Positions 34,357 through 42,192 of a stretch of 64,000 nt of DNA are shown in pieces; the stretch's first letter is position 1, and each line of letters starts with the position of its first letter. The notes under the pieces were generated by a model, which worked only from the letters and a program-made list of their open reading frames with translations, made no database searches and was not told where the DNA came from. The position numbers and the translations under genes are program-made. The DNA lies in NCBI GenBank assembly GCA_964607765.1, contig CAZSNT010000006.1, positions 1 to 64,000 on the forward strand, in the 5' to 3' direction. The stretch is from CAZSNT01 sp964607765. Its GTDB lineage: Bacteria; Verrucomicrobiota; Lentisphaeria; Oligosphaerales; JABHEG01.

Positions 34357-34782
34357 TTACGGGGCGGGTTCCACCCACGCCGGGGCGCGGGTCGAGTAGG
34401 TGGGCTTGGCCGTGACCGACACGGTGATCGCCTCCTCCAGCGCCTCCTTGCGGCTGAAGCTGGTGACCGAAAAGTCCGCGTCGAGGCCTTCGCCTCCCGC
34501 TTCGTCCAGGATCGCCAGTGCGATGGGCGTGTTGTTGAAGTAAGCGTCCTTGATGGCGGTGAAGCCTGCGTCGTCCGAGTCCCAGATCATCTCGAACTCG
34601 ACCGAACCGGTCTTCAGCGTGCCGATGGTGGCTCGCCACCCGGCGTTGGCGCGCGTGGTGACGTCTGCCTCCCCGGACTCCAGGTTGAGGGTCACGTCTT
34701 TGACGTTGGTCAGCTCCGTGCTGGCGGTCGCTCCCGCCGCGCCGTAGAAGAGCTTCGCTTCCATTCCGAGTTTGATCGACAT
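34357..34782 (-). CDS. Phage tail tube protein
   Basis: 141 residues from the ATG at 34782. The start MSIKLGMEAKLFYGAAG, then TNVKDVTLNLESGEADVTTR and TLKTGSVEFEMIWD, match the beta-sandwich tail-tube family (major tail protein). It is placed just before the chaperone and tape measure genes, as in most siphophages. Hexamer rings of this protein build the tail tube. Confidence 0.85.
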   Translation of the reverse strand: MSIKLGMEAKLFYGAAGATASTELTNVKDVTLNLESGEADVTTRANAGWRATIGTLKTGSVEFEMIWDSDDAGFTAIKDAYFNNTPIALAILDEAGGEGLDADFSVTSFSRKEALEEAITVSVTAKPTYSTRAPAWVEPAP

Positions 34783-34852
34783 TGCTTGTGTCTCCTGCTG
34801 GGGTTGATCGCGGCCGGGCACCGTGCCCGCGCCTGTTGCTGCCTGGCGTCTC

Positions 34853-35248
34853 CTATGCCCGGATCGAGTCGGCCCACATGCGCGGCAGGCGGCTTCGGAT
34901 CTTCATGAGCGCCGGGCCCATGAACGGGCGTTTCGGGTAGGTCTCGCGACGGTAGCGACCGCCGAACTCGTGGGCCCTTGCCGACCGGCCCACGACCGTG
35001 TAGGTCGGGCCGATCAGAACGCGTTCGCGGTTCTTCTCCACCGCATAGCGCAAGCTGCGTTTGAGCTGTCCGCGCCGGGTGTGGGGCGGTCTCCCTGGAG
35101 CAGACGGCCTGCCGGATCGCCGGATGCTGCGCCGTGCGGTCAGTCGCAGTGCCGCTCCGGCGTGCCCGAGCGAGCGGATCGAGCCTTCGGAGGCGCGCCG
35201 CTTGAGTTTCCTGGCCTCCAACCGTCCGGCTGCCTTCATGCGGATCAT
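34853..35248 (-). CDS. HK97 gp10/Mu gpG-like tail completion protein
   Basis: 131 residues, very basic. The C-terminal half (RVLIGPTYTVVGRSARAHEFGG, then YPKRPFMGPALMK) is the signature of gp10-like/virion morphogenesis proteins that sit at the head-tail junction. The N-terminus is Arg-rich and helical. It overlaps the methyltransferase gene upstream by 4 bp and is followed by the tail tube gene. Confidence 0.75.
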   Translation of the reverse strand: MIRMKAAGRLEARKLKRRASEGSIRSLGHAGAALRLTARRSIRRSGRPSAPGRPPHTRRGQLKRSLRYAVEKNRERVLIGPTYTVVGRSARAHEFGGRYRRETYPKRPFMGPALMKIRSRLPRMWADSIRA

Positions 35249-35787
35249 GGGCGCACCTCCATTCGGTCCCGAAGGTCGGCCAGGACAATCAGCACAGGCG
35301 GGCCGCCCGTGGTGACCACATGCCAGCGTTGCCAGGGGAGATTGCCGGTCCAGCGCTGCAGGTCTTTCAGGTTCCTGCCCAGATGCATGCGGTCACCGGC
35401 GGGCCACATGTAGGGCACGCTGAAGAGGAACCAGTCGGCCAGTTCCCTGATCTGCGCGACGACCTTTGGCTGCCCGGGGTCGAGGTGCTCGAGCACTTCC
35501 AGGGCGATGACGACGGCGTACCGGGCATCGGCAGGGAGCGGCCAGGGGAAGTTCAGGAGATTGTGCACGATGGTCCCGGCGACGCCCTGAGCGTACTTGG
35601 CGATGCGGTCGCTGTCGCTGCACAGAGGCAGGCCGCCCGCGCCGAGTTCCAGCACCTTTGAGTCTGGGTCTGCGCCCGGGACACCGAGAAGGAACTCGCG
35701 CGCGACCTGCAGGTAACGCCATCGTCCCCGCCAATATGGGTCCGAGGCAGCTTTGCGGGCCCACTGTTCTTTGGCAATCGGCGTCAT
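35245..35787 (-). CDS. SAM-dependent methyltransferase in tail operon
   Basis: 180 residues from the ATG at 35787. The SAM-binding motif I is VLELGAGGLPLCSDSDRIA and motif IV-like YAVVIALEVLEHLDPGQPKV, the usual LEHL of class I small-molecule/glycan methyltransferases. It overlaps the glycosyltransferase gene upstream (ATGA) and the tail completion gene downstream, so all are co-translated. The pair may decorate a virion protein or a host surface glycan. Confidence 0.8.
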   Translation of the reverse strand: MTPIAKEQWARKAASDPYWRGRWRYLQVAREFLLGVPGADPDSKVLELGAGGLPLCSDSDRIAKYAQGVAGTIVHNLLNFPWPLPADARYAVVIALEVLEHLDPGQPKVVAQIRELADWFLFSVPYMWPAGDRMHLGRNLKDLQRWTGNLPWQRWHVVTTGGPPVLIVLADLRDRMEVRP

Positions 35788-37082
35788 CGGGCACCCCCCG
35801 TCTCCTGTGCCACGATGGCCTCGGTGCTCTCGCGATCCTGCATCTCGGGCTTGCGCCTCAACACGCGCACGAACGAGCCGTTCGGGTCGATCGGCATGGG
35901 GACCCCGCTCGTGTCCAGGCACACATTGCCCCGGAGCTCCCCGAGCATGTCGAGGACCATGCGGGACCAGTGGTAGGCGCGGTCGCAGTAACGCCTGCTC
36001 CTCCACTGCTCGGGGACGGCGCTGCGGACGGTGTGGTTCTCGTGCCGGACACCGACGGGGATACAGGTGAGTTTCCCTTCAGGGAGGTCGGACCGCATGA
36101 CATCGCTGAAGTAGCGGTACTGCGTGTGCCGTTCGGCGAAGACCTTGCCCCTGTCGTCGGAGAAGTGCTCCAGGATGAACATGCAGTCGCCGGACCCGGT
36201 CACGAGCCAGGGGTTGAACACCGTCTGCGTACCGTGCAGGTCGACCCAGGCACGGGTGAATCCCCAGCCCAGACCCGGCTGCAGCGCCCGGTCCCGTGGC
36301 ACGCCGGGCAGGGTCTGGCTGGACCAACTGGGGAAGGGCAGCGACTCCTCCGTGTCGGTCATCACCCGGAACGGCTGCATGACGTGCCGCGGATCTGCTG
36401 CCAGCCGGTCGCGGACTTTCTGGAACCAGTGCGGGTCGGTACTCCAGCAGTCCGAATCGATGGCAAGGACTAAGGGGGCCCGTGAGTGGCGGGCCAGGAG
36501 GAGATTGAGGAGTCCCTCCTTCCGGAAGATGCCGTCGTCCAGGTCGTACTCGGGCAGGCGCACCCGTTCGAGCCACCCGTAGGAGGGGAGCGTTGCCAGG
36601 TCCCCGGGGTCGTGGCCTTCGCGATAGCACCATGCGCACACGACGCGGGGCATGGCGGCCTGATGCGCGTGCCATCTGGCGAACGTTCGCACGGTGGCCC
36701 GGGCGCGAGCCCGGCTCTGCCCGTAGAGCGGGATGAGTACCTCCAGGTCCGGCAGACCGACGAGACCGCGTGTCCGGCCGCTCCCGTCCACCGGACGGAC
36801 GGTGGCGCCCGTGCGCCGTGCCGCACTGTCGCGAACGGTTACGCTGAAGAGCCGGCATGCGTATCGCCGTCCCTCATCACGCGCGTTGCGGAGGCCCCGC
36901 AGCACATCCGAGGCAACCAGCCGATCGGCGTTGCTGTCGCCCTCCGGCGCGTTGGCGCGCACGACGTACTTGGCCTCCGGAGGGATGTCGGGGCCCCAGG
37001 TGCAGGGCGTACCCAGGCGCTCGAGGTGCGCTGCCGTCACGCAGGCGGTTGAGTCTGTGGACAGGATGTGGGTGTGCTTCAT
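35784..37082 (-). CDS. Glycosyltransferase-like protein in tail operon
   Basis: 432 residues from the ATG at 37082. The N-terminal 110 residues contain a TDSTACVTAAHLERLG start and a Cys/Arg-rich stretch. Then comes a GT-A nucleotide-sugar transferase fold: LEVLIPLYGQSRARARATV, RVVCAWCYREG, APLVLAIDSDCW (DxD-like metal site) and PWLVTGSGDCMFI. The acceptor is unknown. It is embedded between virion genes with a methyltransferase, an arrangement not usual for siphophage tail operons. Confidence 0.75.
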   Translation of the reverse strand: MKHTHILSTDSTACVTAAHLERLGTPCTWGPDIPPEAKYVVRANAPEGDSNADRLVASDVLRGLRNARDEGRRYACRLFSVTVRDSAARRTGATVRPVDGSGRTRGLVGLPDLEVLIPLYGQSRARARATVRTFARWHAHQAAMPRVVCAWCYREGHDPGDLATLPSYGWLERVRLPEYDLDDGIFRKEGLLNLLLARHSRAPLVLAIDSDCWSTDPHWFQKVRDRLAADPRHVMQPFRVMTDTEESLPFPSWSSQTLPGVPRDRALQPGLGWGFTRAWVDLHGTQTVFNPWLVTGSGDCMFILEHFSDDRGKVFAERHTQYRYFSDVMRSDLPEGKLTCIPVGVRHENHTVRSAVPEQWRSRRYCDRAYHWSRMVLDMLGELRGNVCLDTSGVPMPIDPNGSFVRVLRRKPEMQDRESTEAIVAQETGGAR

Positions 37083-37432
37083 GTGTTGCTCACCCCCGGG
37101 GCCGGTGCCGTTGCGTTGTGCACTTCCCAGCCGCTCTCGGGCACGGGACCGGAGGCCGGGCCGGGCACGGCGTAGAGCCAAAGCGAATCGGGTCTGCTAT
37201 GGATGGCCCACATGCCCGTATTCCAGCCGATCCAGTAGACGTCCTGCGCGGCGTGGTCGTAGCGGATCGATCCCTCGTCCCCGGGGCCCGCTTCGCGATA
37301 CGTGCCATTGACCGCTTCAGTGCCCGCGCCGGAGACGACCAGGGACCAGCCGTCGCTTCCCATCGGGAACTCGGGCGCCACCCCCGGCGGGAACACGGCA
37401 GGTACGGGGCGGTTTGTGAAGTGGATGCTCAT
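37079..37432 (-). CDS. Small phage protein, 117 aa
   Basis: 117 residues from the ATG at 37432, no family recognised. It is beta-rich with Trp-containing strands (GWSLVVSGAGTEAVNGTYRE, VYWIGWNTGMWAIHS, LWLYAVPG). The pattern GTYREAG...RYDHAA...YWIGWN recalls small carbohydrate-binding or fibre-tip modules. It overlaps both neighbours by 4 bp. Confidence 0.55.
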   Translation of the reverse strand: MSIHFTNRPVPAVFPPGVAPEFPMGSDGWSLVVSGAGTEAVNGTYREAGPGDEGSIRYDHAAQDVYWIGWNTGMWAIHSRPDSLWLYAVPGPASGPVPESGWEVHNATAPAPGVSNT

Positions 37433-38013
37433 GTCTGAATCGCGTCCGGAGTGTCGATCCTCTGCCACCGTCCCTGGGCCGCCCAGTTGTCGCTGGGCAG
37501 GCTGAGTCTCAGGCGGACCTTCCCGCTCACGGGGTCGTAGTCGGAGTAGAGCTGGTCGGAGCCGTCCACCCAGGCGATGCCTGAGATATCGGCGGCCGTG
37601 CTCGTGTGCTGGACGGTCAGGTTGACCGTGCGGACGACCCCGCTGTAGCCCTCGGGAACACAGGTGAGATGGAGCAGTGCCTCGAACGCGAAGGCCGCCT
37701 CTCCCTTCCGGATGCAGCCGTGGATCTTCCAGGCGGCATTGAGCGCGGGCGCTTCCCACTCGCAGAGCGTCTCGACGCCCGTGTCCATGTCGTCATTGGC
37801 CCACGGTTGCCATTCCTCCGCGGTGGTGGACTCGTCGATGGCCAGGTCGGCGATATAGGCGGCGTACTCGCTCTCGGCATCGTCGATCTGCTGCTGGGTC
37901 GGGAAGTCGATGCTGCAGTCTTCCCAGATGACGATCTCGCCGCCAATCACGGTGATGTTGGAGTCGGGCAGGCCGTACTTCCACAGCAGGGCGTCGGGGT
38001 TGGTCACGCTCAT
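37429..38013 (-). CDS. Phage structural protein, 194 aa
   Basis: 194 residues. The N-terminus (MSVTNPDALLWKYGLPDSNITV) is followed by a helical acidic stretch with IDDAESEYAAYIADLAI, and the rest is beta-rich. No family recognised. It lies in a run of five small overlapping genes between the neck and tail genes. Confidence 0.5.
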   Translation of the reverse strand: MSVTNPDALLWKYGLPDSNITVIGGEIVIWEDCSIDFPTQQQIDDAESEYAAYIADLAIDESTTAEEWQPWANDDMDTGVETLCEWEAPALNAAWKIHGCIRKGEAAFAFEALLHLTCVPEGYSGVVRTVNLTVQHTSTAADISGIAWVDGSDQLYSDYDPVSGKVRLRLSLPSDNWAAQGRWQRIDTPDAIQT

Positions 38014-38591
38014 GGCAGGAACTCCTCAATGGTCATCGTGGCCTGCAGCGCGTCCCCGAAGAGGCGGACGTAGCTCCGGCTGCTGTTCACGTAGAGAGTG
38101 CCGCGCGTGCCCATGCCGAGGCGCACGGTGTAGGTCTTGGGCTCACTGGAACCCGGGCTGATGACGGCCTCGAGTTGCAGTACGGTCGGGTAGTAGTAGC
38201 TGAACCCTGAGAGCGCCGAGACACGGATCGCGTTGGGCTCTCCGCTCTGGCACAGCAGCAGATAGGCGGTCGTCCACCTGGAGAGCGACACGGGAATCGC
38301 CACCCGGATGTGCAGCTTGTTGCCCGGAGCCCCCAGCGCGTGAGCGAGGGTGAGCGGCGTGTAGGCCCACCCCGACGACGCCGGGAGGGGGCCGTTGGTC
38401 ATGTAGATGGACCTGGTTCCGCTCGCCTCGCTTGCGGAGGAGATCGCCCGCTTCGCCACCACTACGGCGTTGCCGCCGGACGCAGGTGTGACCCAGCGGG
38501 TATCGTTGTCCACGTCGCTCGCCTTGGCGAGGACTTGGTTGGCCGTGCCGCCTGCCGGGATGCCTCGTGCCGCTGGGGGATAAAAGCCCAT
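38010..38591 (-). CDS. Phage structural protein, 193 aa
   Basis: 193 residues from the ATG at 38591. The N-terminal region AARGIPAGGTANQVLAKASD and DNDTRWVTP is the trimer-forming type of repeat often found at the start of phage side-tail fibres (collagen/GTANQVL-like motif). The remainder is beta-rich (YSYYPTVLQ-type strands, LGMGTRGTLYVNSSRSYVRL). It may be a short side fibre or fibritin-like protein. Confidence 0.6.
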   Translation of the reverse strand: MGFYPPAARGIPAGGTANQVLAKASDVDNDTRWVTPASGGNAVVVAKRAISSASEASGTRSIYMTNGPLPASSGWAYTPLTLAHALGAPGNKLHIRVAIPVSLSRWTTAYLLLCQSGEPNAIRVSALSGFSYYYPTVLQLEAVISPGSSEPKTYTVRLGMGTRGTLYVNSSRSYVRLFGDALQATMTIEEFLP

Positions 38592-38845
38592 CACCAAGTC
38601 CCCCCGATGACGGTGACCACATCCCCGGGCGTGCCCTTGACCAGGATCCGGGAGAGGTCGACCCGCTGCAGCACGTGGAACTCGCCCTGTACCCATGGCA
38701 CGTCACTGCCGTCATCGCCCCGGAACAGCACGCTGGCCGTGTTGCCCGGAACGGCGCTGATCTCGAAGGACCCGATCAGCGGCACGGTGGAGATGGGCCG
38801 GTAGTCGTTCGTGACCTCGATTCGGCGCATGATGGTGCTGTTCAT
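38591..38845 (-). CDS. Small phage protein, 84 aa
   Basis: 84 residues from the ATG at 38845, beta-rich (VTNDYRPISTVPLIGSFEIS, ASVLFRGDDGSDVPW, GDVVTVIGGTW). The pattern is like a small head- or tail-decoration beta-sandwich. No family name can be given. It overlaps both neighbours. Confidence 0.5.
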   Translation of the reverse strand: MNSTIMRRIEVTNDYRPISTVPLIGSFEISAVPGNTASVLFRGDDGSDVPWVQGEFHVLQRVDLSRILVKGTPGDVVTVIGGTW

Positions 38846-39267
38846 CGAATCACCTCGAAGGTCAGGGTCACGACGCTGGTGAACTGGCGGTACTGCTCGA
38901 TGTGCTCGGGGGCGTAGACCGGCTCGTTCTCGATCTCCACGCACAGGGCCTCGGGGTAGTCCGGGAGCCGCTTGCCCACGCCGAGGCACAGGGTGATCTC
39001 CTCGACCAGTTCGAGGAGTAGCTCGATGTCGGCCTGATCGGCGAGCTTGCGCTGAATGCCGATGTCCACCTGCACCAGGCGCGAATCGGCCTGGCGGCTG
39101 GCGCGCTCGAAACTGACCGCGCGCGGCACGACCGTGACCTTCAGCGTCTTCAGGTTCCGAAGGTCGAAGATCGGCCGGAACACCACCTCGGCTTCGAACT
39201 CCTGGGAGAACGAGCCGGCGTTCATCTTGGCCGCGACAGCATTGGCGATTGACGTGACGGTGGCCAC
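38842..39267 (-). CDS. Tail completion / neck protein, 141 aa
   Basis: 141 residues. Helix MATVTSIANAVAAKMNAGS, then strands (EVVFRPIFDLRNLKTLKVTVVP, VQVDIGIQRKL), an acidic helix (DIELLLELVEEITLCL) and a last strand FTSVVTLTFEVIR. This alpha/beta layout and location match gpU- or gp17-like tail completion proteins. The name is inferred from order and fold pattern only. Confidence 0.55.
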   Translation of the reverse strand: MATVTSIANAVAAKMNAGSFSQEFEAEVVFRPIFDLRNLKTLKVTVVPRAVSFERASRQADSRLVQVDIGIQRKLADQADIELLLELVEEITLCLGVGKRLPDYPEALCVEIENEPVYAPEHIEQYRQFTSVVTLTFEVIR

Positions 39268-39277
39268 GAAGCGTCTC

Positions 39278-39520
39278 CTACTTCATCAGGGCCGCGATGA
39301 GCGACCCGATGGCGGCCAGCAGGGCCAGGACAGCGGCCCCAGCCGCCGCGAGGATGGCGTTCTGCACCTCGTGCACCTGCACGCAAGGCGGGCGGTGGTG
39401 GATGCTCGGATCCTCCATGTGCAGTCGGAGCATCCCCTTCATCTCCGCGACGTCCTCGCGCATCTCATTCACCACGATCCACAGATCGCGGCTGTCCGGG
39501 TTGTCGGTGCCGTTGGGCAT
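39278..39520 (-). CDS. Small protein with C-terminal membrane segment
   Basis: 80 residues from the ATG at 39520. A helical N-terminal half (LWIVVNEMREDVAEMKGML) is followed by a hydrophobic C-terminal helix (AILAAAGAAVLALLAAIGSLIAAL). This resembles XhlA/holin-associated phage proteins. It sits in the neck gene cluster, an unusual place for a lysis gene. Confidence 0.55.
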   Translation of the reverse strand: MPNGTDNPDSRDLWIVVNEMREDVAEMKGMLRLHMEDPSIHHRPPCVQVHEVQNAILAAAGAAVLALLAAIGSLIAALMK

Positions 39521-39525
39521 GGGGC

Positions 39526-39891
39526 CTATTCCTCGTCGGTCTGTCTGGTGTGGATGCGAAGCGTGCTGCGGTTGACGTCCGACCAGCGCCACTCCGGCTC
39601 GCCTGCGGGCGACATCACCTCGTAGCGAAGGTCGCCCTCGATGATCAGGTCGTCCGGCTGGGGAAGGACCGCCTGTCCGTCAATGACCAGATCGGCGGCC
39701 CGGACCAGGTAGTCGCGGGACTCAGTCCGGAGCACGCGCCCGTACTCGTCGGTGCTCTCGAACTGCGTCCTGCCAATCGTGGCCTGGAGCCCAATGCGCT
39801 TGCCCGCACGCTCGAACCACACGGATGTGGTCAGGTGCGTGTGACGCTGGCGCTCGAGCCAGTCGGCGGCCTTCCCCAGCAGGTCCGTCAT
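39526..39891 (-). CDS. Head-tail joining protein (FII-like)
   Basis: 121 residues from the ATG at 39891. The fold pattern is a short helix then beta strands (TSVWFERAGKRIGLQATIG, LVIDGQAVLPQPDDLIIEG, YEVMSPAGEPEWRW). This follows the capsid and decoration genes as lambda FII does. The stop overlaps nothing downstream. The call rests on size, strand pattern and order. Confidence 0.6.
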   Translation of the reverse strand: MTDLLGKAADWLERQRHTHLTTSVWFERAGKRIGLQATIGRTQFESTDEYGRVLRTESRDYLVRAADLVIDGQAVLPQPDDLIIEGDLRYEVMSPAGEPEWRWSDVNRSTLRIHTRQTDEE

Positions 39892-40241
39892 TGATCGAGC
39901 CTCACCTGGACGGTCTCGTCGTCGTCCTCGGCCGTGAGGATGCACTTGCCGAGGTAGGGGTAGGCGACGGGCGGCGTGCCGCCGTCATCGGCCTCGAGCG
40001 TGGCCTTCTTGTCCACCTGAAGCCAGTAGAGCTTCATCCCGGCCTCCATGGCCGTGCCGGGTCCGGACACCCGCGGGACGGTGTAGACGCCGGTTACGGC
40101 CAGCGCACCCCGTTCCCCCGCCTTGATGTCCAGCTTGGCGATGCCGACCAGGTCGTGTTGGACGACCACGTCGCCCGCGTTCACGTTGGCCGGAGGGACG
40201 TAGTCCACGGCGTCGCCGCGTTGCTTGAAGACTGCAGTCAT
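39888..40241 (-). CDS. Capsid decoration protein (DUF2190 type)
   Basis: 117 residues. The sequence begins TAVFKQRGDAVDYVPPANVNAGDVVVQ, with AGDVV and the following IAKLDIKAGERGALAVTGVYTVPR strand, matching DUF2190 head-decoration proteins that bind the capsid surface. It lies directly after the capsid gene. Confidence 0.85.
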   Translation of the reverse strand: MTAVFKQRGDAVDYVPPANVNAGDVVVQHDLVGIAKLDIKAGERGALAVTGVYTVPRVSGPGTAMEAGMKLYWLQVDKKATLEADDGGTPPVAYPYLGKCILTAEDDDETVQVRLDQ

Positions 40242-40272
40242 GATGGTTGTCTCCTGTGTGTTGCCGTAAGCG

Positions 40273-42192
40273 TTACTCGCCCTTGAACTTCACCATCCCC
40301 CGGAAGTCCTGTTCCCGGACGCCGAGGTCGAAGTAGACGCGGAACTTGATCCCGAGCGTGTCGAAGTCGGTCTCGCCGCGCTCGACGGTGGGGGTGCGCC
40401 GCCCCTTCAGGTACCCGATCTCGAAGGTGTCGACGACGGCCGGGTCGGCGAACAGGTACCAGGCCAGGGCCGAGGCCCCGGTGTAGTTGGCGTTGGAGAG
40501 GTACGGGGAGCTGATGACCTCCAGATCCTCGTCCGCCAGGGCGTTGTAGGTGGGGATGCGCTTCTTGTCGGTCGACCCCGTGGCGATGAAGAACGTGGAG
40601 TTCAAGAGCTCGCGAGCGGTCATCTTCAGGGCCGTCGGCACCAGCAGGAACTTCGGGCTGATGTTGATCGGCTGACCGTCGGCGTCGACCTGGTCGAGGA
40701 AGAGCTGCACCGCCAGACCGAGGCTGTCGCCGGAGAGCGCCGTGTCGGTGCCGTCCCGGTAGTTGCGGTGAGCGGCACTGAACAGGCTGCCGGGATTGCT
40801 GAGCAGGCGGGTGAAGAACAGCTGATCGATCTTCCGCGCCGCCCGGGCACCCATGCCGTCCGGGACCTTCAAGAACGCACCCAGGTCGTCGTTGTAGATC
40901 ATCTGCCGGGTCAGGGCGAAGATCTTCCCGAACGTCCCGAGCTGGTTCGTCGCCTTCTCCTCGGTGAGGCCGCCATGCTTGATCTCGCCATCCGGGGCAA
41001 CGGGCTCGAGGTCGCCGACGTCCGTCAGGCGGTAGCGCTCGGACTCCTTGAAGTCGTTGAGCTCGCCCTCACTGCACAGGCGGGTGGCGATCACCGGCTG
41101 CGCCTCGAAGCTGCGCAGCAGGCGCTTGTTCGCCACGTTGTTGAGGATCCCCGGCAGCGACACCGTGCTGAACGCGGCGCGGATGGTGTCGTTGCCGAAG
41201 CTGCGCGGGACGGCGATCCCCTCCAGCCGCGCACACTCCACGAAGAGCTGGTGCAGGCTCAGGTCACGGTTGCGGCTCGCGCCGGATACGACCTCGTCGC
41301 CGTAGTGGCGCACCAGATCGGCTTCACCGATGTTGGCGCGCATGCACAGGGCGGCTTCCAGGACACGCCGCTCGAAGGTCGGACCGGGATCGCGCCGGAC
41401 GGAGATGTTCACGTCCGCCACGGGGCGCGCCGCACGGATGGCCGCGAGGACCCGCTGACCGGTGTCATGGACTGCCCAGCCTGCGTTGATGGCCTCGCGC
41501 TCGATCTCGGCGAACTCGCCGGCGCACACACGCTGAATGCCCGCAATACGCTCGCGTTCGGTGGCAACGGCCTGGGCGGCGGCGACGCCTGGGTCGGGGG
41601 CTGCACTGCCGGTCCGAGCACGCTGATCGGGACCAGAAGCCGGGCCAGCAGGCGAAGCAGCGCTGCGAGTGTTCTCGTCATCGGTAGGGACCTCGCCGGT
41701 AAGGGTGAAGGAGGCCGCGACCTGCATCCGCGTGGCCTGATCGGCACCGACGGCGACGACCGAGACCTCGCGCAGCACTGAGGCGGTGACGTGGTAGAAG
41801 GGGGCGGCGTGTTCCTGGCCGTTGACCACACGGGTGCCGGTCTTGACCAGGTCGGACTCCTTGACCTCGGCCCCGATGGACAGCTGCCAGTCCGCCCCGC
41901 TCTCGGCCTGCTCGACGATCCCCGCAGCCTGGCCGCTCGAGGAGACGATCTCGCCCTCGATGTGAAGGGCATCGTCCTCGACGCGCGCCGCGACCATGCC
42001 GACGCGGGAGCCGGTGCGGTTTTCGTGGTTGGTCAGCAGCGGCACACTGTCGGGGATCTCCATGCCGGACAGGTCCACCACGACCGGGTGCTTCCAGCCC
42101 GGCAGGCTCATCTTGCCGCCCGAATAGGCGACTCCCTTCACCTTCGGGTTGCCGTCCTTGGCGGCCGCTTCGATGGTCACGAACTCATTCAT
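40273..42192 (-). CDS. Prohead protease - major capsid protein fusion
   Basis: 639 residues from the ATG at 42192. The N-terminal 180 residues form a prohead protease-like domain (KVKGVAYSGGKMSLPGWKHPVVVDL, SVPLLTNHENRTGS with the usual His, WQLSIGAEV with the Ser). A charged, Ala/Glu-rich scaffold-like middle follows. The C-terminal 300 residues resemble the Mu gpT/HK97-fold major capsid protein (FSTVSLPGILNNVANKRLL, FGKIFALTRQMIYNDDLGAF, YKGT-like YFDLGVREQDF end). Protease-scaffold-capsid fusions occur in some phages. Self-cleavage would release the capsid subunit. Confidence 0.85.
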   Translation of the reverse strand: MNEFVTIEAAAKDGNPKVKGVAYSGGKMSLPGWKHPVVVDLSGMEIPDSVPLLTNHENRTGSRVGMVAARVEDDALHIEGEIVSSSGQAAGIVEQAESGADWQLSIGAEVKESDLVKTGTRVVNGQEHAAPFYHVTASVLREVSVVAVGADQATRMQVAASFTLTGEVPTDDENTRSAASPAGPASGPDQRARTGSAAPDPGVAAAQAVATERERIAGIQRVCAGEFAEIEREAINAGWAVHDTGQRVLAAIRAARPVADVNISVRRDPGPTFERRVLEAALCMRANIGEADLVRHYGDEVVSGASRNRDLSLHQLFVECARLEGIAVPRSFGNDTIRAAFSTVSLPGILNNVANKRLLRSFEAQPVIATRLCSEGELNDFKESERYRLTDVGDLEPVAPDGEIKHGGLTEEKATNQLGTFGKIFALTRQMIYNDDLGAFLKVPDGMGARAARKIDQLFFTRLLSNPGSLFSAAHRNYRDGTDTALSGDSLGLAVQLFLDQVDADGQPINISPKFLLVPTALKMTARELLNSTFFIATGSTDKKRIPTYNALADEDLEVISSPYLSNANYTGASALAWYLFADPAVVDTFEIGYLKGRRTPTVERGETDFDTLGIKFRVYFDLGVREQDFRGMVKFKGE

